Shown here: in pieces, positions 17,693 to 25,224 of the stretch | Position numbering within the stretch: position 1 is the stretch's first letter | How the letters are laid out: each line of letters opens with the position of its first letter | NCBI RefSeq assembly: GCF_006716185.1 | Contig: NZ_VFOP01000001.1 | Coordinates: forward strand, 3,720,001 to 3,784,000 | From: Ornithinicoccus hortensis | GTDB taxonomy: Bacteria; Actinomycetota; Actinomycetes; Actinomycetales; Dermatophilaceae | Length of the DNA stretch: 64,000 bases | Direction: 5' to 3' | Notes under the pieces: model-generated | Databases searched by the model: none | What the model was told of the DNA's origin: nothing | The model's input: only the letters and a program-made list of their open reading frames with translations | Translations under genes and position numbers: made by a program

Positions 17693-18919
17693 TCACTTCT
17701 TCTTCACGACCAGTTCCTGCGGGAGCGGGGCCAGCCGCTCCGGGCCGTCCTCGCCGACCAGGACCGGCTCGGACAGCTCGTAGCCCCAGCCGTCCATCCA
17801 CATCCCCAGGATGACGTGGAAGGCCATCCCGGGCTGGATGAGCGTCAGGTCCTCGGCGCGCAGGCTGATCGTGCGCTCGCCCCAGTCCGGCGGGTAGCCG
17901 ATGCCGATCGAGTAACCGACCCGGGACTCCTTGACGTAGCCGTAACGGGCGATGGTGTCGGCGAACGCCGCCTGGACCTGGCGGCCGGTCGAGCCCGGGC
18001 GGAGCATGTCCAGGGCCGCGTGGAGCCCCTCGGTGACCGCCCCGGCGCAGCGGCGCAGCTCCTTGGGCGGCTTGCCCAGGCTCACCGTGCGGGCCAGCGG
18101 CACGTGGTAGCGGTGGTAGACGCCGGCCAGCTCGATGGTCGTCGCTTCGCCCTTGCGCAGCGGCAGGTCGCTCCAGGTCAGGTGCGGGGTGCCGGCGGTC
18201 TCCCCGGTCGGCAGCATCGGCACGATCGCCGGGTAGTCGCCACCGAGCTTGCGGGCGCCCAGCGCCTGGGCGTACTGGATGTGGGCGACCACGTCGCACT
18301 GCCGCCGGCCCGGCTCCACGTTGTCCAGCGCGATCTGCATGACCGTCTGCGCGATCTCCCCGGCCACCCGCATCTTGTCCTGCTCCAGCGGCGACTTCAC
18401 GATCCGGACCCAGTTGACCAGCTCGAGGCTGTCGACCAGTTCGGCGTGCTGCAGCCGGTCGCGCAGCGCCAGGTAGCTGCGCGCGGAGAAAAAGTGCGCG
18501 TCCGTCTCCGCCGCGACCCGGCTGCCGCGAGCGTCCTCCAGCACCCCGACCTCCAGCGCCTTCTCCGCGATCCAGTCGAACGGGTGCACGTCGGGGCGGT
18601 GCACCAGCTCCTCCGGGTAGCCGTGGATCAGGTCGGTCGACAGGTATGCAGTGTAGTGCGCGCCCTGGGCGTCCATCGCCCGCATGAACAGCTGCGGCTC
18701 CCCGGTCGCCGGCACGATCAGGCACTGCGGCGTGTAGAACGACCAGGCGTTGTAGCCGGTCAGGTAGTAGAGGTTGGCCGGGTCGGCCACCACCAGGGAG
18801 GAGATCTCCCGCCGGGCCATCGACTCCTGCACGCGGGCGAGCCGGTCGCGGTACTCCCGGACCGGGAAGGGACGGGACTCGATGTTCTCCCACTCGACGA
18901 GGACGCCGCCGTCAGCCAT
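17693..18919 (-). CDS. M24-family hydrolase closely resembling ectoine hydrolase DoeA/EutD
   Basis: A 408-residue creatinase-fold protein. Several segments recall the DoeA/EutD group as I know it: DPANLYYLTGYNAWSFY near residue 45, GGDYPAIVPMLPTGE near 228, ELAGVYHRYHVPLARTVSLG near 265, and GYSIGIGYPPDWGE and FHVILGMWMDGWG near the C-terminus. Ectoine hydrolases open the ectoine ring to N-acetyl-2,4-diaminobutyrate. Xaa-Pro peptidase is a less likely alternative because the metal-dependent peptidase signature is absent. ATG at 18919 overlaps the stop of the upstream EutA-like gene by 8 nt. The C-terminus ends in a Lys run. Confidence 0.85.
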   Translation of the reverse strand: MADGGVLVEWENIESRPFPVREYRDRLARVQESMARREISSLVVADPANLYYLTGYNAWSFYTPQCLIVPATGEPQLFMRAMDAQGAHYTAYLSTDLIHGYPEELVHRPDVHPFDWIAEKALEVGVLEDARGSRVAAETDAHFFSARSYLALRDRLQHAELVDSLELVNWVRIVKSPLEQDKMRVAGEIAQTVMQIALDNVEPGRRQCDVVAHIQYAQALGARKLGGDYPAIVPMLPTGETAGTPHLTWSDLPLRKGEATTIELAGVYHRYHVPLARTVSLGKPPKELRRCAGAVTEGLHAALDMLRPGSTGRQVQAAFADTIARYGYVKESRVGYSIGIGYPPDWGERTISLRAEDLTLIQPGMAFHVILGMWMDGWGYELSEPVLVGEDGPERLAPLPQELVVKKK

Positions 18920-19703
18920 GGCCGTCCATCTCGCCGACGACCGGTGCCACGCTCCGCGCCCGCCGGCGCCGCCCGCCCAGCAGTGACTGCCCGGGGCCCT
19001 TGGCCCGCAGCCCCATCCGGGCCATGGCGGCCCACATGGTGACCTGGTTCGCGGTGAGCACCGGCACCCCCAGCTCGGCCTCCATCGGCGCGATCAGGTC
19101 GTAGCACATCAGGTTGGTGCAGGAGACGAAGACCGCGTCGCAGGAGTTGACCGCGGCGGCCCGGACCAGGGCCACCGTCTCCTCGTAGGGCACCCGCCAG
19201 ATCTGACCGGACAGGCCGAACGAGGACACCCCGGTCACCTCGATGCCGGCCTCGGCCAGGAACGCCTCGAGGCGCAGCGTGATCGCCTCGTCATACGGCG
19301 TGGCGACCGCCAACCGCCGGATGCCGAGGTGACGCAGCGCCTCGACGAGGGCGCCGCTGGTGGTCACGGCGGCGGGCGCGCCGGCCCCCAGCATGGCCTC
19401 GACGAGGGAGCGCTCCCCCTCGAGCCCGCCGACGAAGCTGCCGGAGGTGCAGCCGTAGGCCACCACCCTCGGCTCGGGAACCAGCAGTTCCCGGGTGCAG
19501 GCGGCCACCATGTCGTGGTCGGAGACCAGCACGGCCTGGTCCACGGTGACCGGCACCGCGGCATACGGCGTGCGGGTGATCATCAGGTTGGCGCCCTTGG
19601 GCACCCAGCGCCAGAGCTCCCGGTCCAGCGCGAAGTCGTAGGGCACCACGACACCGACCGCGGGACCCGCGGTCGAGGTGGCGCTCAGACGATGAGTGGT
19701 CAT
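18912..19703 (-). CDS. EutA-like Asp/Glu racemase-fold protein, paralogue 2
   Basis: A 263-residue racemase-fold protein with both catalytic cysteines: Cys85 in YGCTSGSF and Cys195 in VSCTNLMCYD. The C-terminal ELGVPVLTANQVTMWAA matches EutA and maleate cis-trans isomerases, which act on small dicarboxylic or acylated amino acids. In ectoine-utilisation operons EutA accompanies the hydrolase EutD, and here the M24 hydrolase follows directly with an 8-nt overlap. ATG at 19703 was chosen because the family N-terminus begins shortly after it. It is the first gene of the four-gene reverse operon (EutA-like, M24, aminotransferase, M20). Confidence 0.88.
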   Translation of the reverse strand: MTTHRLSATSTAGPAVGVVVPYDFALDRELWRWVPKGANLMITRTPYAAVPVTVDQAVLVSDHDMVAACTRELLVPEPRVVAYGCTSGSFVGGLEGERSLVEAMLGAGAPAAVTTSGALVEALRHLGIRRLAVATPYDEAITLRLEAFLAEAGIEVTGVSSFGLSGQIWRVPYEETVALVRAAAVNSCDAVFVSCTNLMCYDLIAPMEAELGVPVLTANQVTMWAAMARMGLRAKGPGQSLLGGRRRRARSVAPVVGEMDGHG

Positions 19704-19727
19704 GCTGCATGGTGCCTCACCACGTCG

Positions 19728-19739
19728 ATTGTTGACAAT
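19728..19739. promoter_or_regulatory. GntR/FCD-type operator, copy 3 (ATTGTTGACAAT)
   Basis: A 12-bp near-palindrome, differing from copies 1 and 2 by one central base, lies between the divergent EutA-like operon (start 19703) and the hydroxyacid dehydrogenase operon (start 19768). It would let one regulator control both directions. Confidence 0.8.
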
Positions 19740-19767
19740 AAGACACTCGCTTCCTACCGTGACTTTG

Positions 19768-20757
19768 GTGACCCAGCCCCGGCCCGTGGTGGCCGTCCTC
19801 TGCGCCCAGACCGACGACGCACCGCCGTTCCTCGACGAGCTGGCCGACCGCATCGACTTCCGGCTGACCGACGCGGCCGGGCTCGCGCAGGCCCTGCCCG
19901 GGGCCGACGGGCTGTTCCTGTGGGACTTCTTCTCCACCGCGCTGCGCGACGCCTGGGGGGCGCGCGACCGGTTGCGCTGGATCCACGTCGCCGCCGCGGG
20001 GGTGGACACCCTGCTGTTCGACGACCTGCGCACCTCCGACGTGATGGTGACCAACGCCCACGGCACCTTCGACCGGCCGATCGCCGAGTACGTCCTGGGC
20101 GCGGTCCTGGCCCACGCCAAGCTGGTCCACGAGAGCCACGACCTGCAGCGGGAACGCACCTGGAAGCACCGCGAGACCCGCAGCGTCCAGGGGTCGCGGG
20201 CCCTCGTGGTCGGCACCGGCGGCATCGGCCGGGAGATCGCCCGGCTGCTCACCGCCGTGGGCGTGCGGGTCGGCGGCGCCGGCAGCCGGGCCCGCGACGG
20301 CGACCCCGACTTCGGTGCGGTGGTGGACAGCGCCGAGCTCGCCGCCCACGTAGGCGGGGTCGACTACCTGATCAACGCCGCGCCGCTCACCCCCGCCACG
20401 GCGGGCCTGATCGACGCCGCGGTGCTGGCCGCGCTGCCCGCCCACGCCCACCTGGTGAACATCGGCCGCGGACCCACGGTCGTCGAGGACGACCTGGTGG
20501 CGGCGCTGCGCGCGGGCGAGCTGGACGGCGCCACGCTGGACGTCTTCACCACCGAGCCGCTGCCCCCGGAGTCACCGCTGTGGGACGCCCCCGGCGTGGT
20601 GGTGACCGCCCACATGTCCGGCGACGTCCTGGGCTGGCGGGACACCCTGGCCCGCCAGTTCGTGGACAACGCCCGGCGCTGGGTGGACGGTGCGCCGCTG
20701 GCCAACGTCGTCGACAAGGAGCGTGGCTACGTGCACAAGGAGGGAGGCGTCCGATGA
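19768..20757 (+). CDS. D-isomer-specific 2-hydroxyacid dehydrogenase family protein
   Basis: A 329-residue NAD(P)-dependent dehydrogenase. The nucleotide-binding turn is VVGTGGIGREIARLL. The catalytic arginine is in NIGRGPTVVEDD, the glutamate lies in TTEPLPPESPLW, and the histidine is in VVTAHMSGD. It interconverts a 2-oxoacid and a D-2-hydroxyacid; the substrate in this operon is unknown. The start is uncertain: GTG at 19768, TTG at 19765 or GTG at 19759. None has a clear ribosome-binding site, so the mRNA may be near-leaderless. Its stop overlaps the amidase ATG (ATGA). Confidence 0.9.
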   Translation: MTQPRPVVAVLCAQTDDAPPFLDELADRIDFRLTDAAGLAQALPGADGLFLWDFFSTALRDAWGARDRLRWIHVAAAGVDTLLFDDLRTSDVMVTNAHGTFDRPIAEYVLGAVLAHAKLVHESHDLQRERTWKHRETRSVQGSRALVVGTGGIGREIARLLTAVGVRVGGAGSRARDGDPDFGAVVDSAELAAHVGGVDYLINAAPLTPATAGLIDAAVLAALPAHAHLVNIGRGPTVVEDDLVAALRAGELDGATLDVFTTEPLPPESPLWDAPGVVVTAHMSGDVLGWRDTLARQFVDNARRWVDGAPLANVVDKERGYVHKEGGVR

Positions 20758-22193
20758 GTGACACCGACCTGTCGATGCTCACCGCGACCGAGCTGGCGCA
20801 AGGTTACGAGCAGGGCCGCTTCACCCCGGTCGAGGCCACCGAGGCGGCGCTCGCCGCGGTCGCCGAGCGCAACGGCCCGGTCAACGCGATGCTCTTCGTG
20901 GACGAGGAGGCCGCCCTGGCCGCGGCGCGCGAGTCGACCACCCGCTGGGCGGAGGGCAGACCACTCGGCCCGGCTGACGGCATACCGACGGCGCTGAAGG
21001 ACCTGCTGCTGACCAAGGGCTGGCCCACCCTGCGCGCCAGCACCCTGATCCCCGACACGGGACCGTGGGACGTCGACTCCCCCGCGACGGCCCGGCTGCG
21101 CGAGGGCGGGGCGGTGCTGTTCGGCAAGACCACGACCCCGGAGTTCGGGTGGAAGGGGGTCACCGACTCGATCCGGCACGGCGCCACCGGCAACCCGTGG
21201 GACCCGGGGCTGACGGCCGGCGGGTCCAGCGGCGGTTCGGCGGCGGCGGTCGGGCTCGGGATGGGGCCCTGGTCGGTGGGCACCGACGGCGGGGGCTCGG
21301 TGCGGATCCCGGCGGCGTTCACCGGGACGGTCGCGCTCAAGCCGACCTTCGGGCAGATCCCGATCTTCCCGCCGAGCCCCTACGGCACGCTCTCGCACGC
21401 CGGCCCGATGACCCGCTCCGTGCGCGACGCCGCGCTGCTGATGGACCTGCTCACCCTCCCGGACAGCCGGGACTGGCACGCGCTGGCCACGCCGACGCGG
21501 TCGTATGTCGACGGGCTGGACGACGGCGTCGCCGGGCTGCGGATCGCCTACTCCCCCACCCTCGGCTACGGCACCAACGACCCGGAGGTCGAGGCCGCCG
21601 TGACCGCCGCCGTGCAGGTGCTGGCCGAGGCCGGGGCGCGCGTGGAGCAGGTCGACCCGGGGGTGCAGGACCCGGTCGACGCCTTCCACGTGCTGTGGTT
21701 CACCGGCGCGGCCAAGGTCGTCGAGCACTACGGGCCGGACGCGCTGGAGCAGATCGACCCGGGCCTGGCCGACGCGATCCGCCGGCACGGGCTGGGGGCC
21801 AGCGCCTCCGACTACCTCGACGCCACGGCGGTCCGGATGGACCTCGGCGTGCGGATGGGCGCCTTCCACGAGGAGTGGGACCTGCTGCTCACCCCGACGA
21901 TGCCGATCCCGGCCTTCCCGGTCGGTCAGCCCGCCCCCGACGGGTGGCCCTCCGACCTGTGGACCTCGTGGACGCCCTACACCTACCCGTTCAACATGAC
22001 CCAGCAGCCCGCGCTCAGCCTCCCCTGCGGGTTCACCGGCGACGGGCGTCCGGTGGGCCTGCAGGTGGTGGGCCCGCGGCACGCCGACGCCCTGGTGCTG
22101 CGCGCCGGGCAGGCCTACCAGGAGCGCACCGACTGGCACCGGCGGGTGCCGCCGCTGGTGCACCCACCCCACCCCACGACGGAGGAAGCATGA
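20754..22193 (+). CDS. Amidase (amidase signature family)
   Basis: A 479-residue amidase-signature hydrolase with the Ser-cisSer-Lys triad. The lysine is in IPTALKDLLL, the cis-serine in LTAGGSSGGSAAA, and the nucleophilic serine in TDGGGSVRIPAAF. It hydrolyses a carboxamide to acid and ammonia. The substrate is unknown but it sits between a hydroxyacid dehydrogenase and a DUF3830 protein, all joined by ATGA overlaps, so they probably act in one route. AAGGAGGGA precedes the ATG. Expression should respond to the same palindrome as the EutA/DoeA-like operon. Confidence 0.93.
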   Translation: MSDTDLSMLTATELAQGYEQGRFTPVEATEAALAAVAERNGPVNAMLFVDEEAALAAARESTTRWAEGRPLGPADGIPTALKDLLLTKGWPTLRASTLIPDTGPWDVDSPATARLREGGAVLFGKTTTPEFGWKGVTDSIRHGATGNPWDPGLTAGGSSGGSAAAVGLGMGPWSVGTDGGGSVRIPAAFTGTVALKPTFGQIPIFPPSPYGTLSHAGPMTRSVRDAALLMDLLTLPDSRDWHALATPTRSYVDGLDDGVAGLRIAYSPTLGYGTNDPEVEAAVTAAVQVLAEAGARVEQVDPGVQDPVDAFHVLWFTGAAKVVEHYGPDALEQIDPGLADAIRRHGLGASASDYLDATAVRMDLGVRMGAFHEEWDLLLTPTMPIPAFPVGQPAPDGWPSDLWTSWTPYTYPFNMTQQPALSLPCGFTGDGRPVGLQVVGPRHADALVLRAGQAYQERTDWHRRVPPLVHPPHPTTEEA

Positions 22194-22696
22194 GCCGGTT
22201 CATCACCATCGGGTTGGAGTCCCGGGGCGTCACCGCGCGCGCCCGGCTGCTCGACGACGCCGCACCCCGCACCTGCGCCGCGGTCTGGGACGCGCTGCCG
22301 CTGGGCGGGCAGGTCTACCACGGCAAGTACGCCCGCAACGAGATCTACACCCTGCTCGAGACGTTCAGCCCCCGGGACCCGGGCCGGGAGAACACCACGG
22401 TCACCCCGATCCCCGGTGACGTCTGCTGGTTCACCTTCTCCGGCGACGACCTCGGCAACCCGGCCTACGGGTACGAGACGGAGGAGGAGCACCGCCAGCA
22501 GGGAGCGATCATCGACCTGGCGGTCTTCTACGGCCGCAACAACCTGCTGATCAACGGCGACCAGGGCTGGGTCCCCGGCAACGTCTTCGCCACGATCACC
22601 GAGGGCCTGGACGAGCTGGCCGCCGCCTGCCAGGACATCTGGATGGGCGGCGCCCGCGGCGAGTCCCTCACCTTCGCCCGCGCCACCACTCCCTAA
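22190..22696 (+). CDS. DUF3830 family protein (cyclophilin-like fold)
   Basis: A 168-residue protein of DUF3830, a family with a cyclophilin-like barrel and no assigned activity. Recognisable parts are AAVWDALPLGGQVYHGKYARNE (its WDALPLGGQVYHGKYARN core), PIPGDVCWFTFSG and FYGRNNLLINGDQGWVPGN. It starts with an ATGA overlap after the amidase and GGAGGAAGC as ribosome-binding site. DUF3830 genes often travel with amidases and racemase-fold proteins in catabolic loci, suggesting substrate binding or a small isomerase step. It is the last gene of the forward operon. Confidence 0.85.
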   Translation: MSRFITIGLESRGVTARARLLDDAAPRTCAAVWDALPLGGQVYHGKYARNEIYTLLETFSPRDPGRENTTVTPIPGDVCWFTFSGDDLGNPAYGYETEEEHRQQGAIIDLAVFYGRNNLLINGDQGWVPGNVFATITEGLDELAAACQDIWMGGARGESLTFARATTP

Positions 22697-22700
22697 ACCG

Positions 22701-22985
22701 ACCGGACGCGCGACCTGGCGGCGTTCCACCCCCACCAGACGCGTCACCGGTCGGCGTCCCACCCCCACCAGATGCGCCATCGGTCGGCGTCCCACTCCAC
22801 CGAACGCGTCAACGGTCGACGAGCAGGCCTCGACCTACGTCGAGTATCCGGCGGACCGCCAGCCGACGCGTTCGGTCAGGGTCAGGAACCGCCCGACCAC
22901 GCGTCCGGTCAGGGTCAGGAACCGCCCGGTCACGCGCTCGGTCGGGGTCCGGGACCGCCACATGACGCGTCCGGTCGCGGGGTAG
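22701..22985. repeat. 33-bp minisatellite, two subfamilies, about 8 units
   Basis: Subfamily 1 has a partial unit at 22701-22723 and units at 22724, 22757 and 22790 (33, 33 and 32 bp), with core ACGCGTCACCGGTCGGCGTC. Subfamily 2 has units at 22858, 22891, 22924 and 22957 (33 bp each), with core ACGCGTCCGGTCAGGGTCAG. Both share ACGCGT followed by CCGGTC. Units adjoin directly without spacers, so this is not CRISPR. The last two units overlap the 3' end of the GH15-like gene and so encode part of its C-terminal tail. Confidence 0.88.
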
Positions 22986-24387
22986 CCGACGGAGAGGCCA
23001 GCTCGTCGAGGCTGATGAGCACCAGCGCGGAGGTCCAGGCCAGGGGCGCGACGGCGGCGGGCTGGCCGTCGAAGAGCACCTTCTCCGGCAGCGAGCCCGC
23101 CTCGGTGCGGTGTGCGTCGAGCCAGTCCAGCCAGGCCAGGGCGGAGGCGCGGTCACCGGTGGCCGCCGAGGCCAGCGCCTGGAGCGCCGTCTGCGGGGTC
23201 CAGGAGATCCCGTCCCGCCGCCACCCGGCACCGGGCGCGACGCCGCCGGCGGGACGCTCCATCTCCGGCAGGGCGGCCAGCCGCGCCGCATCGGCCCCGG
23301 GGAGCGGACAGCGGGTGAACGGCGGCAACAGGAACGTCACGGCGGCGTCGGGACGACCGCCGGCGTGCCGCGGGAACTCCGGCCCGAACGCCGCCTCGAC
23401 CGCGACCCGCAGGTCGGCCGCCCGCCGGTCCAGAGACGAGGGGTCGACGCCGACCTCGGCCCAGGCGGCCGGATCGATCAGGCCCGCCGCGTCCAGCTCG
23501 GCGGCCGCCTCCAGCCCGGCCAGCGAGGTGGCCGCGATGCCCAGCGTCAGACGCCGCTCCGGCACCTCCCAATAGTCCGGCGAGGGCAGCGGCAGCCCCG
23601 TCACGGGGTCGAGCTGCCCCAGGATCCGCGCGGTCGAGCGGGTGACCAGCGGCGTCAGGGTGGTCGCCACCGAGCGGCGGGTCGCGGGCGCCTCGGCCTC
23701 CAGCACCTCCCGCGCCGCCCACAGGCTCCAGCCCGGCCCGTCCTCCTGCAGTCCGCGGCCGTCCGGCACCGGACCCGACCCGTCCGGCAGGTAGCGCGCG
23801 TGCATGCTGCCGTCCGCAGCCTGCTGTCGCTGCACGAACTGCAGCACGTCGAGCGACTCCTGCCGGTGCCCCGTCCGCGCGTAGGCGACCGCGACGAACG
23901 CGGCGTCCCTGGGCCACACGTAGTCCCACCCCCGCGAGCCCGCGGCCAGGACCGCACCAGGCTCGGCACCCTCCGGGCCGGTCAGCGCGCGCAGGTCCAG
24001 CAGGGCGCGCCGCGCCATCTCCTCGTATGCCGTGCCCTCCCCCGGCAGGTCACCGCGCCTCAACCAGAGCCAGTCCGCGGTGGCCCGGGCCGTCCCCGTC
24101 CCGAGCCCCAGGGACACCGCCTCGTCGCTCGCCGAGCCCGGGGGTGGCAGCACCCTGGAGGAGCCGATCAGGTCGGCCCGCTCGGCCTCCCACCGCTCCC
24201 GCGGCAGCGCCACCAGCCCGCCGTCGGACTCCCGCACCACGGTCACCTGGTAGAGCGGGTAGGTGGCGTGCTCGTTCCGCCAGAACTGGCCCGACAGGAC
24301 CCCGGCCACGACCAGGACGGCGACCACCAGGGCAGCCAGGTGGGTCCGGCGGACCCGCCGCCGGAGCGCCTGTGGTCCGGACGTCAC
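22930..24387 (-). CDS. GH15-like (alpha/alpha)6-barrel protein with N-terminal membrane anchor
   Basis: A 485-residue protein. Residues about 15-35 form a transmembrane or signal-anchor helix, so the barrel is probably outside the cell. Barrel segments such as GSRGWDYVWPRDAAFVAVAY and VLQFVQRQQAADGSMHARY resemble glucoamylase/glucodextranase-type GH15 enzymes acting on alpha-glucans. The usual second catalytic Glu is not obvious to me, so activity is uncertain. The C-terminal tail (SPSATPRPDASCGG) is encoded within the 33-bp minisatellite, meaning its length may vary between strains. It starts 7 nt after the stop of the SDR gene, so they form one unit. Confidence 0.75.
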   Translation of the reverse strand: MTSGPQALRRRVRRTHLAALVVAVLVVAGVLSGQFWRNEHATYPLYQVTVVRESDGGLVALPRERWEAERADLIGSSRVLPPPGSASDEAVSLGLGTGTARATADWLWLRRGDLPGEGTAYEEMARRALLDLRALTGPEGAEPGAVLAAGSRGWDYVWPRDAAFVAVAYARTGHRQESLDVLQFVQRQQAADGSMHARYLPDGSGPVPDGRGLQEDGPGWSLWAAREVLEAEAPATRRSVATTLTPLVTRSTARILGQLDPVTGLPLPSPDYWEVPERRLTLGIAATSLAGLEAAAELDAAGLIDPAAWAEVGVDPSSLDRRAADLRVAVEAAFGPEFPRHAGGRPDAAVTFLLPPFTRCPLPGADAARLAALPEMERPAGGVAPGAGWRRDGISWTPQTALQALASAATGDRASALAWLDWLDAHRTEAGSLPEKVLFDGQPAAVAPLAWTSALVLISLDELASPSATPRPDASCGGPGPRPSA

Positions 24388-24394
24388 CCGGCGA

Positions 24395-25180
24395 TCACCC
24401 GGAGCGGTCCACGGTGCGGCGCCGCCGGGCGATCATCCCCGAGACACCCCGCACGGCACGGCGCGGCAGGACCCGGACCCCGCCCGTGACCAGCCGGTAC
24501 TGCCAGGACGGCACGGAGACCACCTTCCCGGCGGCGGCGTCGGCCAGGCCTTGCGCGACGACGTCTCGAGCCTGCAACCACAGCATCTCGGGCAGCGCCG
24601 ACATGTCCATCTTGGCCCGGTCGTGGAACTCGGTGTGCGTGTAGCCGGGGCACACGGCGGTGACCGTGACGCCGGTGCCGGACAGCTCGGTGGCCAGCGC
24701 CTCGGAGAAGACGGTGACCCACGACTTGAGCGCCGAGTAGGTGCCCATCACGACGAACCCGGCCACCGACGACACGTTCACGATCGCGCCGTGGCCGCGA
24801 CCCCGCATACTGCGTCCGGCGGCGTGGCTGAGCACCAGCACCGCCCGCACCATCACGTCGAGCGCGAGCTCCTCCTCGGCGACGTCGCCGGAGAGGAAGC
24901 CGCGCTCCTGCCCGAACCCCGCGTTGTTGACGAGCAGGTCGACCGGGCGGGCCCCGTCGGAGAGCCGGTCGGCGACCCGCTGCAGCTGCGCCCGGTCGGC
25001 CAGGTCGGCCGGCAGCACCTCGACGTCGATGCCGTGCGCGGCGCCCAGTTCCGTCGCCATCGCCTCCAGCCGGTCCCGACCCCGCGCGACGAGGACCAGG
25101 TCGTGGCCGCGGTCGGCCAGCTGCCGGGCGAACTCGGCACCCAGGCCGGCGGACGCCCCGGTGATCAGTGCGGTTGCCAT
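24395..25180 (-). CDS. Short-chain dehydrogenase/reductase (SDR) family protein
   Basis: A 261-residue classical SDR. TGASAGLG near residue 8 is the nucleotide-binding motif, NNAGFGQ follows beta4, and YSALKSW provides the catalytic Tyr and Lys with the Ser in NVSSVAG upstream. A C-terminal VPSWQYRLVTGGVRVLPRR tail is typical of the DltE-like/acyl-reductase SDRs. NADP is likely, and the substrate is unknown. It is the first gene of a two-gene unit with the GH15-like gene and is divergent from exonuclease III, with about 44 bp between starts. Confidence 0.92.
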   Translation of the reverse strand: MATALITGASAGLGAEFARQLADRGHDLVLVARGRDRLEAMATELGAAHGIDVEVLPADLADRAQLQRVADRLSDGARPVDLLVNNAGFGQERGFLSGDVAEEELALDVMVRAVLVLSHAAGRSMRGRGHGAIVNVSSVAGFVVMGTYSALKSWVTVFSEALATELSGTGVTVTAVCPGYTHTEFHDRAKMDMSALPEMLWLQARDVVAQGLADAAAGKVVSVPSWQYRLVTGGVRVLPRRAVRGVSGMIARRRRTVDRSG

Positions 25181-25224
25181 GCCCGGCAGCCTACGTGTCG
25201 GGGCCGCCTCCTAGGGTTGGGCAG

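Noticed and set aside
22701-22985. CRISPR-like array of 33-bp repeats
   Set aside because: Units adjoin directly with no spacers, vary between copies and have no cas genes nearby, so it is a minisatellite.
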